From Corynebacterium urealyticum DSM 7109 (GTDB taxonomy: Bacteria > Actinomycetota > Actinomycetes > Mycobacteriales > Mycobacteriaceae): a DNA stretch of 64,000 nt. Positions 49,995 through 59,092 of the stretch are shown here, piece after piece. The stretch is taken from contig NC_010545.1 in NCBI RefSeq assembly GCF_000069945.1, positions 868,001 to 932,000 on the forward strand, written 5' to 3'. Under the pieces are notes generated by a model. It was not told the origin of the DNA. It ran no database searches and was given only the letters and a program-made list of their open reading frames with translations. A program made the position numbers and the translations under genes. Position 1 is the stretch's first letter, and every line of letters starts with the position of its first letter.

Positions 49995-50150
49995 AAAGTG
50001 CGGAGTCGGCGACCTCGGGGGAGGTCCGCCGCACCGGGGGTGGAGCCCCGGAGGCGCTGGCTAGAACGGTATGTAGTTGGTGTCCCGGGGCGCGGTTAGG
50101 CGGGGGAGTGCGTGACCATCACGCACGACCCCGCCGCGAGGGCAGGGGGG

Positions 50151-51293
50151 TTAGACGTCGCGCATGGCGGCCGGGACATTGAGCGCCCGCAGCGCGGTTT
50201 GCAGCTTGGCGGTGGTTTCCTCCGCCTCCTCGTGGGGGTCGGAGTCGGCAACGATCCCGCCGCCGGCCCACACGCGGGCAGAATCCCCCTCCACGCAGGC
50301 ACAACGGATGGCGACCATCCACTCGCCGTCGCCGTCAGCGTCGCACCAGCCCACGGCGCCGGCATAGAACTCGCGGGGCTCCTCCACGGACTCGATGATC
50401 CCTACCGCCTCATCGGTGGGGGTGCCGCCGATCGCTGGGGTCGGGTGCAGCATCAGGGCCAGGTCGAGGGCGGAGTACGCCGCGTCAGCCAGGGTGCCAA
50501 CGATCGGGGTTCCCAGGTGAATCATCTCGGTGGTCTCGTGAATCAGGGGCTCGGTAGGGATGTCGAGTTCCGAGCACAGCGGCTCCAGGATCCTGCGGTA
50601 GTGCTCCACCACCAGAGCGTGTTCGACGAGGTTCTTCTCGCTGGAGCGCAGCTCTTCGGCGGTCGCATCATCGCGTTCTGCAACGCCTGTGCGCGGCGCT
50701 GAACCCGCCAGCGGGAAAGCTCGGACCGTCCTGCCCTTCCGGGAGACCAACATCTCGGGGGAGGAGCCCGCGAACATCGCCCCCTGGTCCTCCTTGCGCC
50801 CGGTCGCGGACAGATCCACGGCGTAGCCGTCGCGGTTGGCGGAGAGATCGATGAAGCGGGCAGCGACGAGCAGCGGGTCGATGGTATCCGCGAAGTACAC
50901 GTCCGCCACGCGGGCCAAAACCACCTTCTCCAGGCTGGTTCGGCGGATCGTCTGAATCGCCGCGGCGACCCGGGCCTGATGTTCTTCCTTCGTGGTCGCG
51001 ACGGTGACCTCGACGGCTTCAAGAGACTCGGCAGCCTCGCGCCCGCGGAAATATGCGGGTGGCTCGAGCGGGCCGTCGAAGGTGACGACCTTCTCCGGTT
51101 CCATGAGCGCGGCACGGAATCCAGTATTGAAAGGAATCGCTCCCACCAGCAGCTCAGCGGTGCCCTCACGCAGGGCCGTGCTGGCCTCGAAAGGGTCCGG
51201 GAACGTGGCCTTACGCCCCTGAGTCCGAATGCTGTGGTGCGGTCGCGACAGCAAAAAGTCCGGAGCGGTCACCGGCCTTTTGTCTGAATCCAT
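50151..51293 (-). CDS. Isochorismate synthase
   Basis: 380 residues of the chorismate-binding family (MenF/EntC/DhbC), converting chorismate to isochorismate for menaquinone or, less likely, a catechol siderophore. Motifs: SLEKVVLARVAD, SSPEMLVSRKGRTVRAFPLAGS, HLGTPIVGTL, HPTPAIGGTP and WAGGGIVADSDP with the C-terminal metal-binding Glu. No siderophore biosynthesis genes are nearby, so menaquinone is the simpler reading. ATG 51293 has TAAACT 7 bases upstream (leaderless). The 156 bp downstream hold G/C-rich inverted repeats and no gene. Confidence 0.88.
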   Translation of the reverse strand: MDSDKRPVTAPDFLLSRPHHSIRTQGRKATFPDPFEASTALREGTAELLVGAIPFNTGFRAALMEPEKVVTFDGPLEPPAYFRGREAAESLEAVEVTVATTKEEHQARVAAAIQTIRRTSLEKVVLARVADVYFADTIDPLLVAARFIDLSANRDGYAVDLSATGRKEDQGAMFAGSSPEMLVSRKGRTVRAFPLAGSAPRTGVAERDDATAEELRSSEKNLVEHALVVEHYRRILEPLCSELDIPTEPLIHETTEMIHLGTPIVGTLADAAYSALDLALMLHPTPAIGGTPTDEAVGIIESVEEPREFYAGAVGWCDADGDGEWMVAIRCACVEGDSARVWAGGGIVADSDPHEEAEETTAKLQTALRALNVPAAMRDV

Positions 51294-51398
51294 GCCCGCC
51301 AGTTTACCGACCGCCCCCGCGAGGCTTTCCATGGCCACCTGAAGGGCAAATTTCCGGTCCAGCTAGGTTTCCCGGGGAGCATAGAGTACATTTGCCGC

Positions 51399-52475
51399 AT
51401 GAACTTTCTCCCTCGCCCGTCCCAGCGCGCCGGTGAGCGCGCTGAGCAGCAGATCAACCAGTCCGGAAAGCCCCGCGGAATCTTTCGTCGAGGCCTGACC
51501 GGAGCCCTCGCTGCTGCAGCAGCTCTTTCCCTCTCCTTCGTGCCTCAGGGGTCCCCCGAAGCCCAAGCGCAGTCCTCGATGGGCAGCCTCAGCTCTTCGG
51601 CAGGGGACCTGGAGGACCTCGCTGGCATCATCAACGGCATCGTCGGCGGCCTGCAAAATGGTGGCGGAGGCGGCGCGGGTACCGCGCCGAGCACTGACAC
51701 CCGTCTGAGCGAGCGGAGCTTCACCGTCAACGGTAAGACCCGCAAGGCTCTCGTCAAGATGCCGAAATCCGGTCTGCGCAGCAACCTGCCGGTCGTGTTC
51801 ATGTTCGGCGGCTGGCAGCACGACGCGAACAAGGCCCGCAGCTACGCCGGCCTGGAGAACACCGCAGCCGGTGACTCCGCGATCATCGTGTACCCGGAGC
51901 CGGTGCGCAGCACTTTCAAGGGTGAGACCTACCCGGCATGGGGTGGGGCTCCGTACGCCACCAACACCACCCGCAGCGCCGACGTGGCTTTCTTCCGCCA
52001 GATCGTCAGCACCCTGGCCAGCGAAGGCAAGGCGGACCGCAATCGCGTGTACGCCACTGGGCTGTCCAACGGTGGTGGCATGGCCCTCGGTCTGGGCTGC
52101 GCGGCTCCCGACCTGGTCAAGGGTGTCGTCGGCGTGTCCGGCGCGTACTACACCCCGACGGTGAGCAACTGCGTGAATGCCTCGGTGCCGACGATGATCA
52201 TCCACGGCACGGGCGATGCCATCGTGAACTACAACGGCGGTTCCCGTCACGGCGCTAGCTACCTCTCAATCAACCAGGTGCACCGCCAGTTCGCTGCCCG
52301 GAATAAGTGTGATGTGTCTAAGGCTCCGAGTGCTTCCACGAAGGGCAACATCACGACCTACCGCTACCAGGGCTGCGCAGTATCGACCGTGGTGAAGAAG
52401 GTCGAAGGTGGCGGCCACACCTGGTACCCGAGCAACCCAGATGCAGCGCAGGAGTCCTGGAACTTCTTCAAGTAA
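51399..52475 (+). CDS. Secreted esterase/PHB-depolymerase-like hydrolase
   Basis: 358 residues. An N-terminal signal peptide (about 30-56, GLTGALAAAAALSLSFVPQG to AQA) and a Gly/Ser-rich stretch precede an alpha/beta-hydrolase domain. The nucleophile is the Ser of GLSNGGG (about 223); Asp in HGTGDAIVNY and His in EGGGHTWY complete the triad. Such LpqC/PHB-depolymerase-like enzymes cleave esters outside the cell; feruloyl, polyester or lipid substrates are possible. A terminator follows. Confidence 0.85.
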   Translation: MNFLPRPSQRAGERAEQQINQSGKPRGIFRRGLTGALAAAAALSLSFVPQGSPEAQAQSSMGSLSSSAGDLEDLAGIINGIVGGLQNGGGGGAGTAPSTDTRLSERSFTVNGKTRKALVKMPKSGLRSNLPVVFMFGGWQHDANKARSYAGLENTAAGDSAIIVYPEPVRSTFKGETYPAWGGAPYATNTTRSADVAFFRQIVSTLASEGKADRNRVYATGLSNGGGMALGLGCAAPDLVKGVVGVSGAYYTPTVSNCVNASVPTMIIHGTGDAIVNYNGGSRHGASYLSINQVHRQFAARNKCDVSKAPSASTKGNITTYRYQGCAVSTVVKKVEGGGHTWYPSNPDAAQESWNFFK

Positions 52476-52511
52476 TCCATCTGCCATGCGCGGGACAATG
52501 ACCCGTGCTCG

Positions 52512-52544
52512 CCCCGGGTTGTGCGATGCACAGCCCGGGGTTTT
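52512..52544 (+). terminator. Intrinsic terminator after the esterase gene
   Basis: 13-bp stem CCCCGGGTTGTGC/GCACAGCCCGGGG (one G-T pair), 3-base loop, then TTTT. Confidence 0.85.
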
Positions 52545-52622
52545 GCGCTCCCAGGGCGGATCCTGTGGTTCAGCCCCGGCGCTCGATCTTCCTGCAATCC
52601 AGCGCGGGTAGGATAAGTGCCC

Positions 52623-54122
52623 ATGAGTGAAGTTCGCGTACGTTTTTGTCCATCGCCCACCGGCACCCCGCACGTCGGCATGGTGCGCACCGCGCTGTTT
52701 AACTGGGCTTATGCCCGCCACACTGGTGGGAAGCTGATCTTCCGCATCGAGGATACGGATGCTCAGCGTGATACTGAAGAGTCCTATCAGGCCATCATCG
52801 ACTCCTTGAAGTGGCTTGGCCTCGACTGGGACGAGGGGATCGAGACCGGGGGCCCGCACGAGCCCTACCGCCAGTCCCAGCGTATGGATATCTACGCCGA
52901 GGTGCTGGAAAAGCTGAAGGCCGCCGGCGAGGTCTACCCGGCGTACTCCACCCCGGAGGAGGTTGAGGAGCGCCACAAGGCTGCCGGTCGGGACCCGAAG
53001 CTGGGTTACGACAACTACGACCGCGACCTCACCGAGGAGCAGATCGCCGCGTTCGAAGCGGAGGGCCGCAAGCCGGTCTGGCGCCTGAAGATGGACCACG
53101 ACCGCCGCTACACGTGGACCGACCTGGTCCGCGGGGAGATGGACGTCGACGGCAAGACGATGCCTGACTTCGTCGTCGCCCGCTCCAATGGGCAGCCGCT
53201 GTATACCCTCGTCAATCCGCTGGATGATGCACTGATGGGCATCACCCACGTGCTGCGCGGTGAGGACCTGCTGCCGTCGACCCCTCGCCAGATCGCGCTC
53301 TACGAGGCATTGATCCGCATCGGTGTGGCCAAGGAAGTGCCGACCTTCGCGCACCTGCCGTTCGTCACGGGGGAGGGCAACCGCAAGCTGAGTAAGCGCG
53401 ACCCGGAGTCGAACCTCTTTAATCACCGCGACGCCGGTGTGATCCCGGAGGGCATGCTCAACTACCTTTCGCTGCTCGGCTGGTCGCTGTCCGCCGACGA
53501 GGACATCTTCACGATGGCCCAGCTGATCGAGAACTTCGACATTGCCGATGTGAAGCCGAATCCGGCACGCTTCGATCACAAGAAGATGGAGGCCATCAAC
53601 GCCGACCACATCCGCATGCTGGATCTGGCGGACTTCACGCAGCGCCTGCGTACCTACCTGGAGGAGTTCAAGGGCTGGCCGGCGGACTACCCGGCAGACA
53701 AGTTCGCTTTCGCCGCCGAGCTGGTGCAGACCCGCATAAAGGTGCTGGGGGACGCCGACGGCCTCCTGCGCTTCCTGCTGACCAAGGACGAGGATCTGGA
53801 ACTGGAGCCGAAGGCGGCGCGCAAGAACCTCAAGGAGGCAGCGAAGGAGCCACTGGAGGCCGCGATCGAGGAGCTCGAGGCCATCGCGGAGGAGGACTTC
53901 CGCACCGAGCCGATCGAACAGGCCCTGTCCACCCGACTGATCGAGCAGATGGAGCTCAAACCGCGCGTTGCTTATGGCGCGCTGCGTGTGGCGATCTGTG
54001 GCCAGGCCGTGTCCCCGCCGCTGTTCGAGTCCATGGAGCTGCTGGGCAAGGACTCCACGCTGGTCCGCCTGCGCGCTGGGCTGGAGCAGACTCCCTTCCA
54101 GGCTGAACAGCCTGCGAACTAA
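52623..54122 (+). CDS. gltX: Glutamyl-tRNA synthetase
   Basis: 499-residue class I synthetase charging tRNA-Glu and, in organisms with GatCAB, also tRNA-Gln. HIGH-like motif [19 protein letters not shown] near residue 9, KMSKS-like motif [10 protein letters not shown] near 257, helical anticodon-binding domain at the C-terminus. No glutaminyl-tRNA synthetase is seen here, while gatCAB is present. TAGGAT (52609-52614) lies 8 bases before ATG 52623; GTG 52617 is an alternative. Both tRNA substrates are encoded just downstream. Confidence 0.96.
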   Translation: MSEVRVRFCPSPTGTPHVGMVRTALFNWAYARHTGGKLIFRIEDTDAQRDTEESYQAIIDSLKWLGLDWDEGIETGGPHEPYRQSQRMDIYAEVLEKLKAAGEVYPAYSTPEEVEERHKAAGRDPKLGYDNYDRDLTEEQIAAFEAEGRKPVWRLKMDHDRRYTWTDLVRGEMDVDGKTMPDFVVARSNGQPLYTLVNPLDDALMGITHVLRGEDLLPSTPRQIALYEALIRIGVAKEVPTFAHLPFVTGEGNRKLSKRDPESNLFNHRDAGVIPEGMLNYLSLLGWSLSADEDIFTMAQLIENFDIADVKPNPARFDHKKMEAINADHIRMLDLADFTQRLRTYLEEFKGWPADYPADKFAFAAELVQTRIKVLGDADGLLRFLLTKDEDLELEPKAARKNLKEAAKEPLEAAIEELEAIAEEDFRTEPIEQALSTRLIEQMELKPRVAYGALRVAICGQAVSPPLFESMELLGKDSTLVRLRAGLEQTPFQAEQPAN

Positions 54123-54151
54123 GCGTTAAAAATAGGCGACGACCAGCCAAT

Positions 54152-54191
54152 TTGTGTGTAACGATGACTTCTGGCTATAGTAGTCATCGTT
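54152..54191 (+). promoter_or_regulatory. tRNA-Gln promoter bracketed by an inverted repeat
   Basis: TTGTGT (54152-54157) and TATAGT (54176-54181), 18 bp apart, point to the tRNA. AACGATGAC (54160-54168) and GTCATCGTT (54183-54191) form a perfect 9-bp inverted repeat around the -10 box. Confidence 0.5.
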
Positions 54192-54239
54192 GCACAGCGC
54201 AGGGCTCCTCAAGAAGGAGATGCTCGCAGTGTTAACGAT

Positions 54240-54311
54240 TGGCCTATGGTGTAATTGGCAACACTACGGTTTCTGGTACCGTCATTCTAGGTTCGAGTCC
54301 TGGTAGGCCAG
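54240..54311 (+). tRNA. tRNA-Gln (CUG)
   Basis: Acceptor stem TGGCCTA/TAGGCCA, anticodon stem ACGGT/ACCGT with loop TTCTGGT (anticodon CTG), T-loop TTCGAGT. The CCA end is not encoded. Expected to be charged with Glu by gltX and corrected by GatCAB. Confidence 0.95.
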
Positions 54312-54350
54312 CAGCGAAGATTAACTTTTTGGTTTCTCTCGCGTCCTAAT

Positions 54351-54423
54351 GCCCCGTTCGTCTAGCGGCCTAGGACGCCGCCCTCTCACGGCGGTAACAC
54401 GGGTTCAAATCCCGTACGGGGTA
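54351..54423 (+). tRNA. tRNA-Glu (CUC), copy 1
   Basis: Acceptor GCCCCGT/ACGGGGT (G-T first pair), anticodon stem CCGCC/GGCGG with loop CTCTCAC (anticodon CTC). Identical to the gene at 55921; CCA is not encoded here (ACAA follows). Confidence 0.95.
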
Positions 54424-54429
54424 CAAATT

Positions 54430-54468
54430 AACAGCCTCACTGGTTTCCCGGTGGGGCTGTTTTCTTTA
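54430..54468 (+). terminator. Terminator after tRNA-Glu copy 1
   Basis: ACAGCC...GGGCTGT hairpin with inner pairing, followed by TTTCTTT. Confidence 0.75.
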
Positions 54469-54596
54469 TTCTGCGGAAATCCCATGCCCGATGTTCGTGC
54501 ATAGGGGCGAGGACCCAGATGGGGAATAGGTCCCTAGGGTGTGGGGCGATCAAGAGTACGTGTCCGGGGGCGATGGGAACAGTGAAGGCCGCCCCC

Positions 54597-55736
54597 TTAG
54601 TCGTCCTTTGCGCTCCGTACGCGACGTTGGAAGTGTTCGGCCTCAGCCTGAAGCGTTTCGGCGAGCTGCTCTTCACCATCCGCGGCACCTGAGGCTCGGG
54701 GCGGGGCAAGGATGAGCTCGGTGGAGTCGTAGCCGGCTGCGAGCTCCCGGGCGCGCGCGAGCTCGGCGTCCAGCTGCAGGCCGAGGAGTAGCACGTTATT
54801 GGCCATGAAGAGGCAGAAGAATCCGCCGATGATGCCGCCAAGAGCCCCGTACATGCCGACGTGTAGGAAGTTATTCAGGTAAGTCCGGAAGCCCACGCCG
54901 AGCAGCGTGAGCACAACCAGCGCGCTGACAGAGCCCGCCGTGAACAGGCGAAAACGCCCCTGCTTGACGTTCGGGGCGACGTGATACAGCAGTGCGATGA
55001 GCATCTGGGAAAGCCCGAAGATCACCGGCCACCGTAGCAATGTCCACAAGGGCAGGAAGTAGTCGAGCATGAAGGTGCGCAAGCCCGCTAGCCCCAGCGG
55101 ATCCGCGATATGGGTGAAGAAGGGGGAGAGGAGATCCTCGCGCAGGAAGAACCCCGCCGCGATGAGGACAAGCCCCGCCACCAGGGCGATGGTTAAGCCC
55201 CACATCACGAGCCAGGTCCGCAGGATCGACCGGCCTTCCTCGCGGCCGTAGAGCGCATTCGCGCTGCGGGAGAAGGCGCGAACGTAGGCCGAGGAGGAGA
55301 AGAGCGCGAAGAGGACGGCGATAATCAGCGTTATCAGGGAGCGTTGCGTGGTGCCGATGATCGCTTCAATGATGTTCGACGCCTGGGTCGCGAAGTCTGC
55401 CGGGATATTGCGGTTGATGAATTCGCCCGTCACTCCCAGGACCTGATCGCGATTCTGGTCGAGCACCAGCATCACGATCGCGTAGAAGGCCATGAGTGTG
55501 GGGATCGCGGTGAAGATGGAGTAGAAGCTCAGCGTCGCGCCTTTATCGGGAAGGCCCCGGTAGAAAAACTCCGCGTAGAGGCGCTTGGCGATCATGCCCC
55601 ATGCTTTCGGGCCGGGGAAACGATGCGCGCTGGCAACCTCGACTGAGTACACTTCCGGAGAAATCGCCTGCCGGCCCGCGCCGCCACCGGCCGGCATCAC
55701 GAGCGGGTCGGGGCTGTCATTCTCGGAACGGGTCAT
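54597..55736 (-). CDS. YihY/BrkB-family membrane protein
   Basis: 379 residues with six membrane helices in the YihY pattern (LPDKGATLSFYSIFTAIPTLMAFYAIVML; SSAYVRAFSRSANALYGREEGRS; LLYHVAPNVKQGRF). Older annotation as ribonuclease BN is wrong for this family; role unknown. ATG 55736 is chosen since GAGG lies 6 bases upstream; ATG 55742 and GTG 55751 are alternatives. The gene is flanked on both sides by identical tRNA-Glu genes on the opposite strand. Confidence 0.82.
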   Translation of the reverse strand: MTRSENDSPDPLVMPAGGGAGRQAISPEVYSVEVASAHRFPGPKAWGMIAKRLYAEFFYRGLPDKGATLSFYSIFTAIPTLMAFYAIVMLVLDQNRDQVLGVTGEFINRNIPADFATQASNIIEAIIGTTQRSLITLIIAVLFALFSSSAYVRAFSRSANALYGREEGRSILRTWLVMWGLTIALVAGLVLIAAGFFLREDLLSPFFTHIADPLGLAGLRTFMLDYFLPLWTLLRWPVIFGLSQMLIALLYHVAPNVKQGRFRLFTAGSVSALVVLTLLGVGFRTYLNNFLHVGMYGALGGIIGGFFCLFMANNVLLLGLQLDAELARARELAAGYDSTELILAPPRASGAADGEEQLAETLQAEAEHFQRRVRSAKDD

Positions 55737-55920
55737 TGGCATCCTCGGCACATCGGTGAAACTGGTGCCTTCATGCTAACGCGAAAACTTCCTAAAACCC
55801 GGCATTGACCAGCGGATTAGGAGAGTTGCAACTATTGCCTGTAGGCTTTGTTCTCGATCATAGAGCTGGTTGCTACTTCACCGGCCCGCCGGTAAAGAGC
55901 TAGCTTTGTGCGTCCTATGC

Positions 55921-55996
55921 GCCCCGTTCGTCTAGCGGCCTAGGACGCCGCCCTCTCACGGCGGTAACACGGGTTCAAATCCCGTACGGGGTACCA
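55921..55996 (+). tRNA. tRNA-Glu (CUC), copy 2
   Basis: All 73 bases match copy 1 at 54351. Here the sequence continues CCA (55994-55996), so the 3' end is encoded. The preceding GCGTCCTA is also shared with copy 1. Confidence 0.95.
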
Positions 55997-55998
55997 AG

Positions 55999-56036
55999 AA
56001 AAACCTCCCACCACAGTCACGTGGCCGGAGGTTTTT
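55999..56036 (+). terminator. Terminator after tRNA-Glu copy 2
   Basis: AAAAACCTCC/GGAGGTTTTT stem with an inner CAC/GTG pairing; T-run at the 3' side. Confidence 0.85.
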
Positions 56037-56082
56037 GCATTTCTGTGCTTTAGCTCCGTGATCCCCGGAGGACACTGCTTCT

Positions 56083-56119
56083 AAAACTTCTGCCCCGCTG
56101 CATAGCAGCGGGGCAGAAG
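56083..56119 (-). terminator. Terminator of the OPT transporter gene
   Basis: Perfect 15-bp stem CTTCTGCCCCGCTGC/GCAGCGGGGCAGAAG with a 3-base loop; on the - strand it is followed by TTTTAG. Confidence 0.8.
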
Positions 56120-56138
56120 GGTTTATGGGGGTGGGACT

Positions 56139-58139
56139 TTAAGCCTGTGTCTGGTCAACCTTCTTGAGGCGGGAGTAGACCAAGGCGGAGAGTCCGACGA
56201 AGGCGATGATGCCGATCCACTGCGCTGGGCCTGCGAAGCTCTCGCCGACGACGGCCAGGGCATCGCCGTTGGAGGTTGCCGCGATGATGCCGGCGTTGAT
56301 GACTCCGAAGAGGGACTCGCCCACGATCAGGCCGGTGGCCATGAGGACACCCATGCGCTTGCTGCGCTGCGGATTAGCCTGCTTGTCAGCCCACTTGTTG
56401 TAGACGTACCCCAGGGCTGCGCCGATAGGGATGATCAGCGTGAGAGATGCCGGAAGGTACATTCCCATGCCAACCGCGAGTGGTGGCAGGGAGTAGCGGG
56501 AGGACTTGCTCAGCACCTCGTTGATGACGATCACCACAACACCGATGGCCGCGCCCAGGCCGATGAGCCCCCAATCCAGGGAGTCGCCGAAGATGCCCTC
56601 GGCGACGGAACTCAGCAGTGCAGCCTGAGGCGCTGCGAGGGCGTCGGGGCCGGCGCCCGGTGCGCCAGCGAAGCCGAAGCCCTTGCGCATGAGCTCCATG
56701 ATTGGCGGGATGATCGCGGAACCGAAGATGACACCGAAGATGAGGGCCACCTGTTGCTTCCATGGGGTGGCGTCGACCAGCTGGCCGGTCTTGAGGTCCT
56801 GGAGGTTGTCATTGGAAATCGTCGCGATGCCGAAGACTACCGAAGCAGTGAACAGGGTGTAGGCGACGAGGGCAGTGGAGTCGGCCTCCCCACCCACGAC
56901 GACCTTGATCAGCAAGGCAGCCGACAACACGACGATGATGCCGACGCCGGAGATGGGGGAGTTCGAGGATCCGATGAGTCCTGCCATGTAGCCACAGATC
57001 GACGCGACGATGAGCCCCACCAGGAGGGTGTAGATAATCGACAGGGCGATCAGGCCGGTCATGTGGTGCGTGATGGTGGTGTCCTTCACGAAGAGCCACA
57101 GGAGCAGGCCTACCGGCAGCATCGATGCCAGCGTGACCCCGGCGACGATGGGGAACGGGATGTCCCTCTCGGTGAGGTCCACAGCCTGGCCATCGTGGCG
57201 GGCACGAGAGGAGGCGAGAGCCTCCTTGATGCCACGGATGATGGGGCCGATGATCTTCAGGAGGGTCCATACCGCGGCGATGGCCATGGTTCCTGCGCCG
57301 ATGAAGCGAACTTCGGAAGAGAAGGTGGTCGTGACAATCTCGGAGATATCGCCCTCGGCCGAAATGAGACCCGACGTGCGCAGCGGCATGAGGACCCCGT
57401 AGGAGATGACCAAGCCAACAATCATGGCGGCACCGACGGACATACCGACGAGGTGACCGACGCCGATCAGGGCGAGGGAGAGCGAGCCGCCCATCATCGT
57501 GGCGCCAGGGCCGAGGCGGAAGTAGGAGGATACCGAGGAGGCTGCGAGCTTCATGGCGGAGATGATGGACATCACCGCAGATGCGATGGCGCCAAGGATG
57601 ATCAGACGCAGCCCCGTCTTGTTTTCCTCAGCGGAGTCCTCGTTCTGGGTGTCGCCGACCTTGAGTACCTCGGCGGCAGCTACCCCCTCGGGGAAGGGAA
57701 GGTCTGAGCCCGTGACGAGCGCCCTGCGCAGCGGGATGGAGAAGGTCACGCCGAGGATGCCGCCGATGGCAACCACGGCGGCGGTGGTCCAATAGGGGAA
57801 GCCCTGCCACCAGCCGACCATGATCAGGCCGGGGAGGACGAAGATGATCGCCGAAAGTGTGCCTGCCGCCGATGCGATGGTCTGCACGATGTTGTTTTCC
57901 TGGATGGTGTGATCCTGGAAATTGCGCAGAATAGCCATGGAGATCACGGCCGCGGGGATCGAGGTGGCGAACGTCAGGCCGACGCGCAGTCCGAGGTAGA
58001 CGTTGGCCGCTGTGAAGACGAGCGTGATGATGCCGCCGAGGAGCACCGCACGGAAGGTGAACTCTTTGACGGGGGAACGGCGAGGCGCTGCAGCGCCTGT
58101 GCTTACAGCAGCACTGCCGGTGCCTGGTGAGCTGGACAT
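56139..58139 (-). CDS. OPT-family oligopeptide/metal-chelate transporter
   Basis: 666 residues, about 15-16 membrane helices, of the oligopeptide transporter superfamily (family motif region GIITLVFTAANVYLGLRVGLTFATSIPAAVISM near the N-terminus; ISGVGIIVVLSAALL; NDNLQDLKTGQLVDATPWKQQ). Members import peptides or metal chelates with protons. Start MSSSPGTGS at 58139; upstream sequence in this frame has no homology and overlaps ltbR's end. It lies 62 bp from ltbR on the same strand. Confidence 0.88.
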   Translation of the reverse strand: MSSSPGTGSAAVSTGAAAPRRSPVKEFTFRAVLLGGIITLVFTAANVYLGLRVGLTFATSIPAAVISMAILRNFQDHTIQENNIVQTIASAAGTLSAIIFVLPGLIMVGWWQGFPYWTTAAVVAIGGILGVTFSIPLRRALVTGSDLPFPEGVAAAEVLKVGDTQNEDSAEENKTGLRLIILGAIASAVMSIISAMKLAASSVSSYFRLGPGATMMGGSLSLALIGVGHLVGMSVGAAMIVGLVISYGVLMPLRTSGLISAEGDISEIVTTTFSSEVRFIGAGTMAIAAVWTLLKIIGPIIRGIKEALASSRARHDGQAVDLTERDIPFPIVAGVTLASMLPVGLLLWLFVKDTTITHHMTGLIALSIIYTLLVGLIVASICGYMAGLIGSSNSPISGVGIIVVLSAALLIKVVVGGEADSTALVAYTLFTASVVFGIATISNDNLQDLKTGQLVDATPWKQQVALIFGVIFGSAIIPPIMELMRKGFGFAGAPGAGPDALAAPQAALLSSVAEGIFGDSLDWGLIGLGAAIGVVVIVINEVLSKSSRYSLPPLAVGMGMYLPASLTLIIPIGAALGYVYNKWADKQANPQRSKRMGVLMATGLIVGESLFGVINAGIIAATSNGDALAVVGESFAGPAQWIGIIAFVGLSALVYSRLKKVDQTQA

Positions 58140-58200
58140 GGGGCGAACTTTCTGGTCAAAACTATCATGTTCTGACGATGATCGTAGACCCCCAAAAGCG

Positions 58201-59001
58201 CTAGAGGTGAATCTCGATCTCTTTTGCTGTCTGCCGCAGCGCGTCCCCGAACTTCTCGGCGGGGGAGTCGCCCATGCGGGCGACAGGCCCGGAGACGGAT
58301 AGTGCAGCCACCATCGTGCCGGTCGAGTCGAAGATCGGGACGGAGGCAGAGGCCAAGCTGGCATCGCGTTCTGCGACGGATTCGGAGATCTGGGTCTGAC
58401 GTACGCGTTCCAGCTCCGCGGCACTATACGCGGCGGTGGGGAGCACCGCCTGCTGTAGCGAGATGGGCGCCCAGGCAACCAGGATGCGGGCGGCGGAGCC
58501 GGCGTTGAGTGTCATTCTGGTGTTCCGAGGAACTGTGTCGCGAAGTCCGGTGGCAGGTTCCGCGTTGGCCACGCAGAGCCGCTCGAAGCCGGAGAGCTGG
58601 TAGACCTGGACGGATTCCTTGGTCTGCTCCACGAGCTTCGGGAGTAGGTGCTCGGCTGCTTCCTCCAGTCGCGGGCTGGTGCGTGGGGCGAGCTCGGCGA
58701 GTGCGGGGCCGGCTGTCCACTGGCCGTCAGCCTGGCGTTCAATCAGCCGGTGCTTCTCCAGCGCCACGGAGATTCGGTGGGCGGTTGCCCGTGGCAGGCC
58801 GGTTTCCTCACAGACCTCCGAGAGGTTGTGCGGGCGGGCAGCGATGATGGAGAGGATGTAGACCGCGCGGTCGAGGACCTGGATGCCGCTGATCGCCGGG
58901 ATGTCCGGTTTCTCGGCGGCGGACTGCGCGTGTCCGGGGTCGACCCCCAACTGGGGTGGCTGTGGTGCCGAGTTGGTGTTTCGCTCCGATGTATATCCCA
59001 T
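58201..59001 (-). CDS. ltbR: IclR-type regulator, LtbR-like
   Basis: 266 residues: N-terminal winged helix (about 40-100; LDRAVYILSIIAARPHNLSEVCEETGLPRATAHRISVALEK) and a C-terminal IclR ligand domain. Divergent from leuCD, as is LtbR of C. glutamicum, which represses leuB, leuCD and the trp genes; the same layout exists in mycobacteria (Rv2989). The first 40 residues are poorly conserved and the true start may be later than ATG 59001. No ligand is evident. Confidence 0.85.
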   Translation of the reverse strand: MGYTSERNTNSAPQPPQLGVDPGHAQSAAEKPDIPAISGIQVLDRAVYILSIIAARPHNLSEVCEETGLPRATAHRISVALEKHRLIERQADGQWTAGPALAELAPRTSPRLEEAAEHLLPKLVEQTKESVQVYQLSGFERLCVANAEPATGLRDTVPRNTRMTLNAGSAARILVAWAPISLQQAVLPTAAYSAAELERVRQTQISESVAERDASLASASVPIFDSTGTMVAALSVSGPVARMGDSPAEKFGDALRQTAKEIEIHL

Positions 59002-59008
59002 GATTTGA

Positions 59009-59032
59009 TACTATACATTCCATCAAGTGGAA
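59009..59032. promoter_or_regulatory. ltbR-leuC intergenic promoter/operator
   Basis: TACTAT (59009-59014) and overlapping TACATT (59014-59019) are possible leuC -10 boxes. TTCCA...TGGAA (59018-59032, 5-bp spacer) is an inverted repeat beside them. A similar TCCA-TGG element lies at the leuB start, so this is a candidate LtbR site. Confidence 0.4.
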
Positions 59033-59092
59033 CTGGCGAACTTTTCGGATGACTCCCGAGGTTCGCAAGATTCTGGAAATGAGGAGAGCGTA

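Noticed and set aside
54351..55993. tRNA-Glu copies as attachment sites of an integrated element
   Set aside because: Only a core-type YihY gene lies between them; no integrase or phage gene is present and the whole tRNA is duplicated, not just its 3' end.
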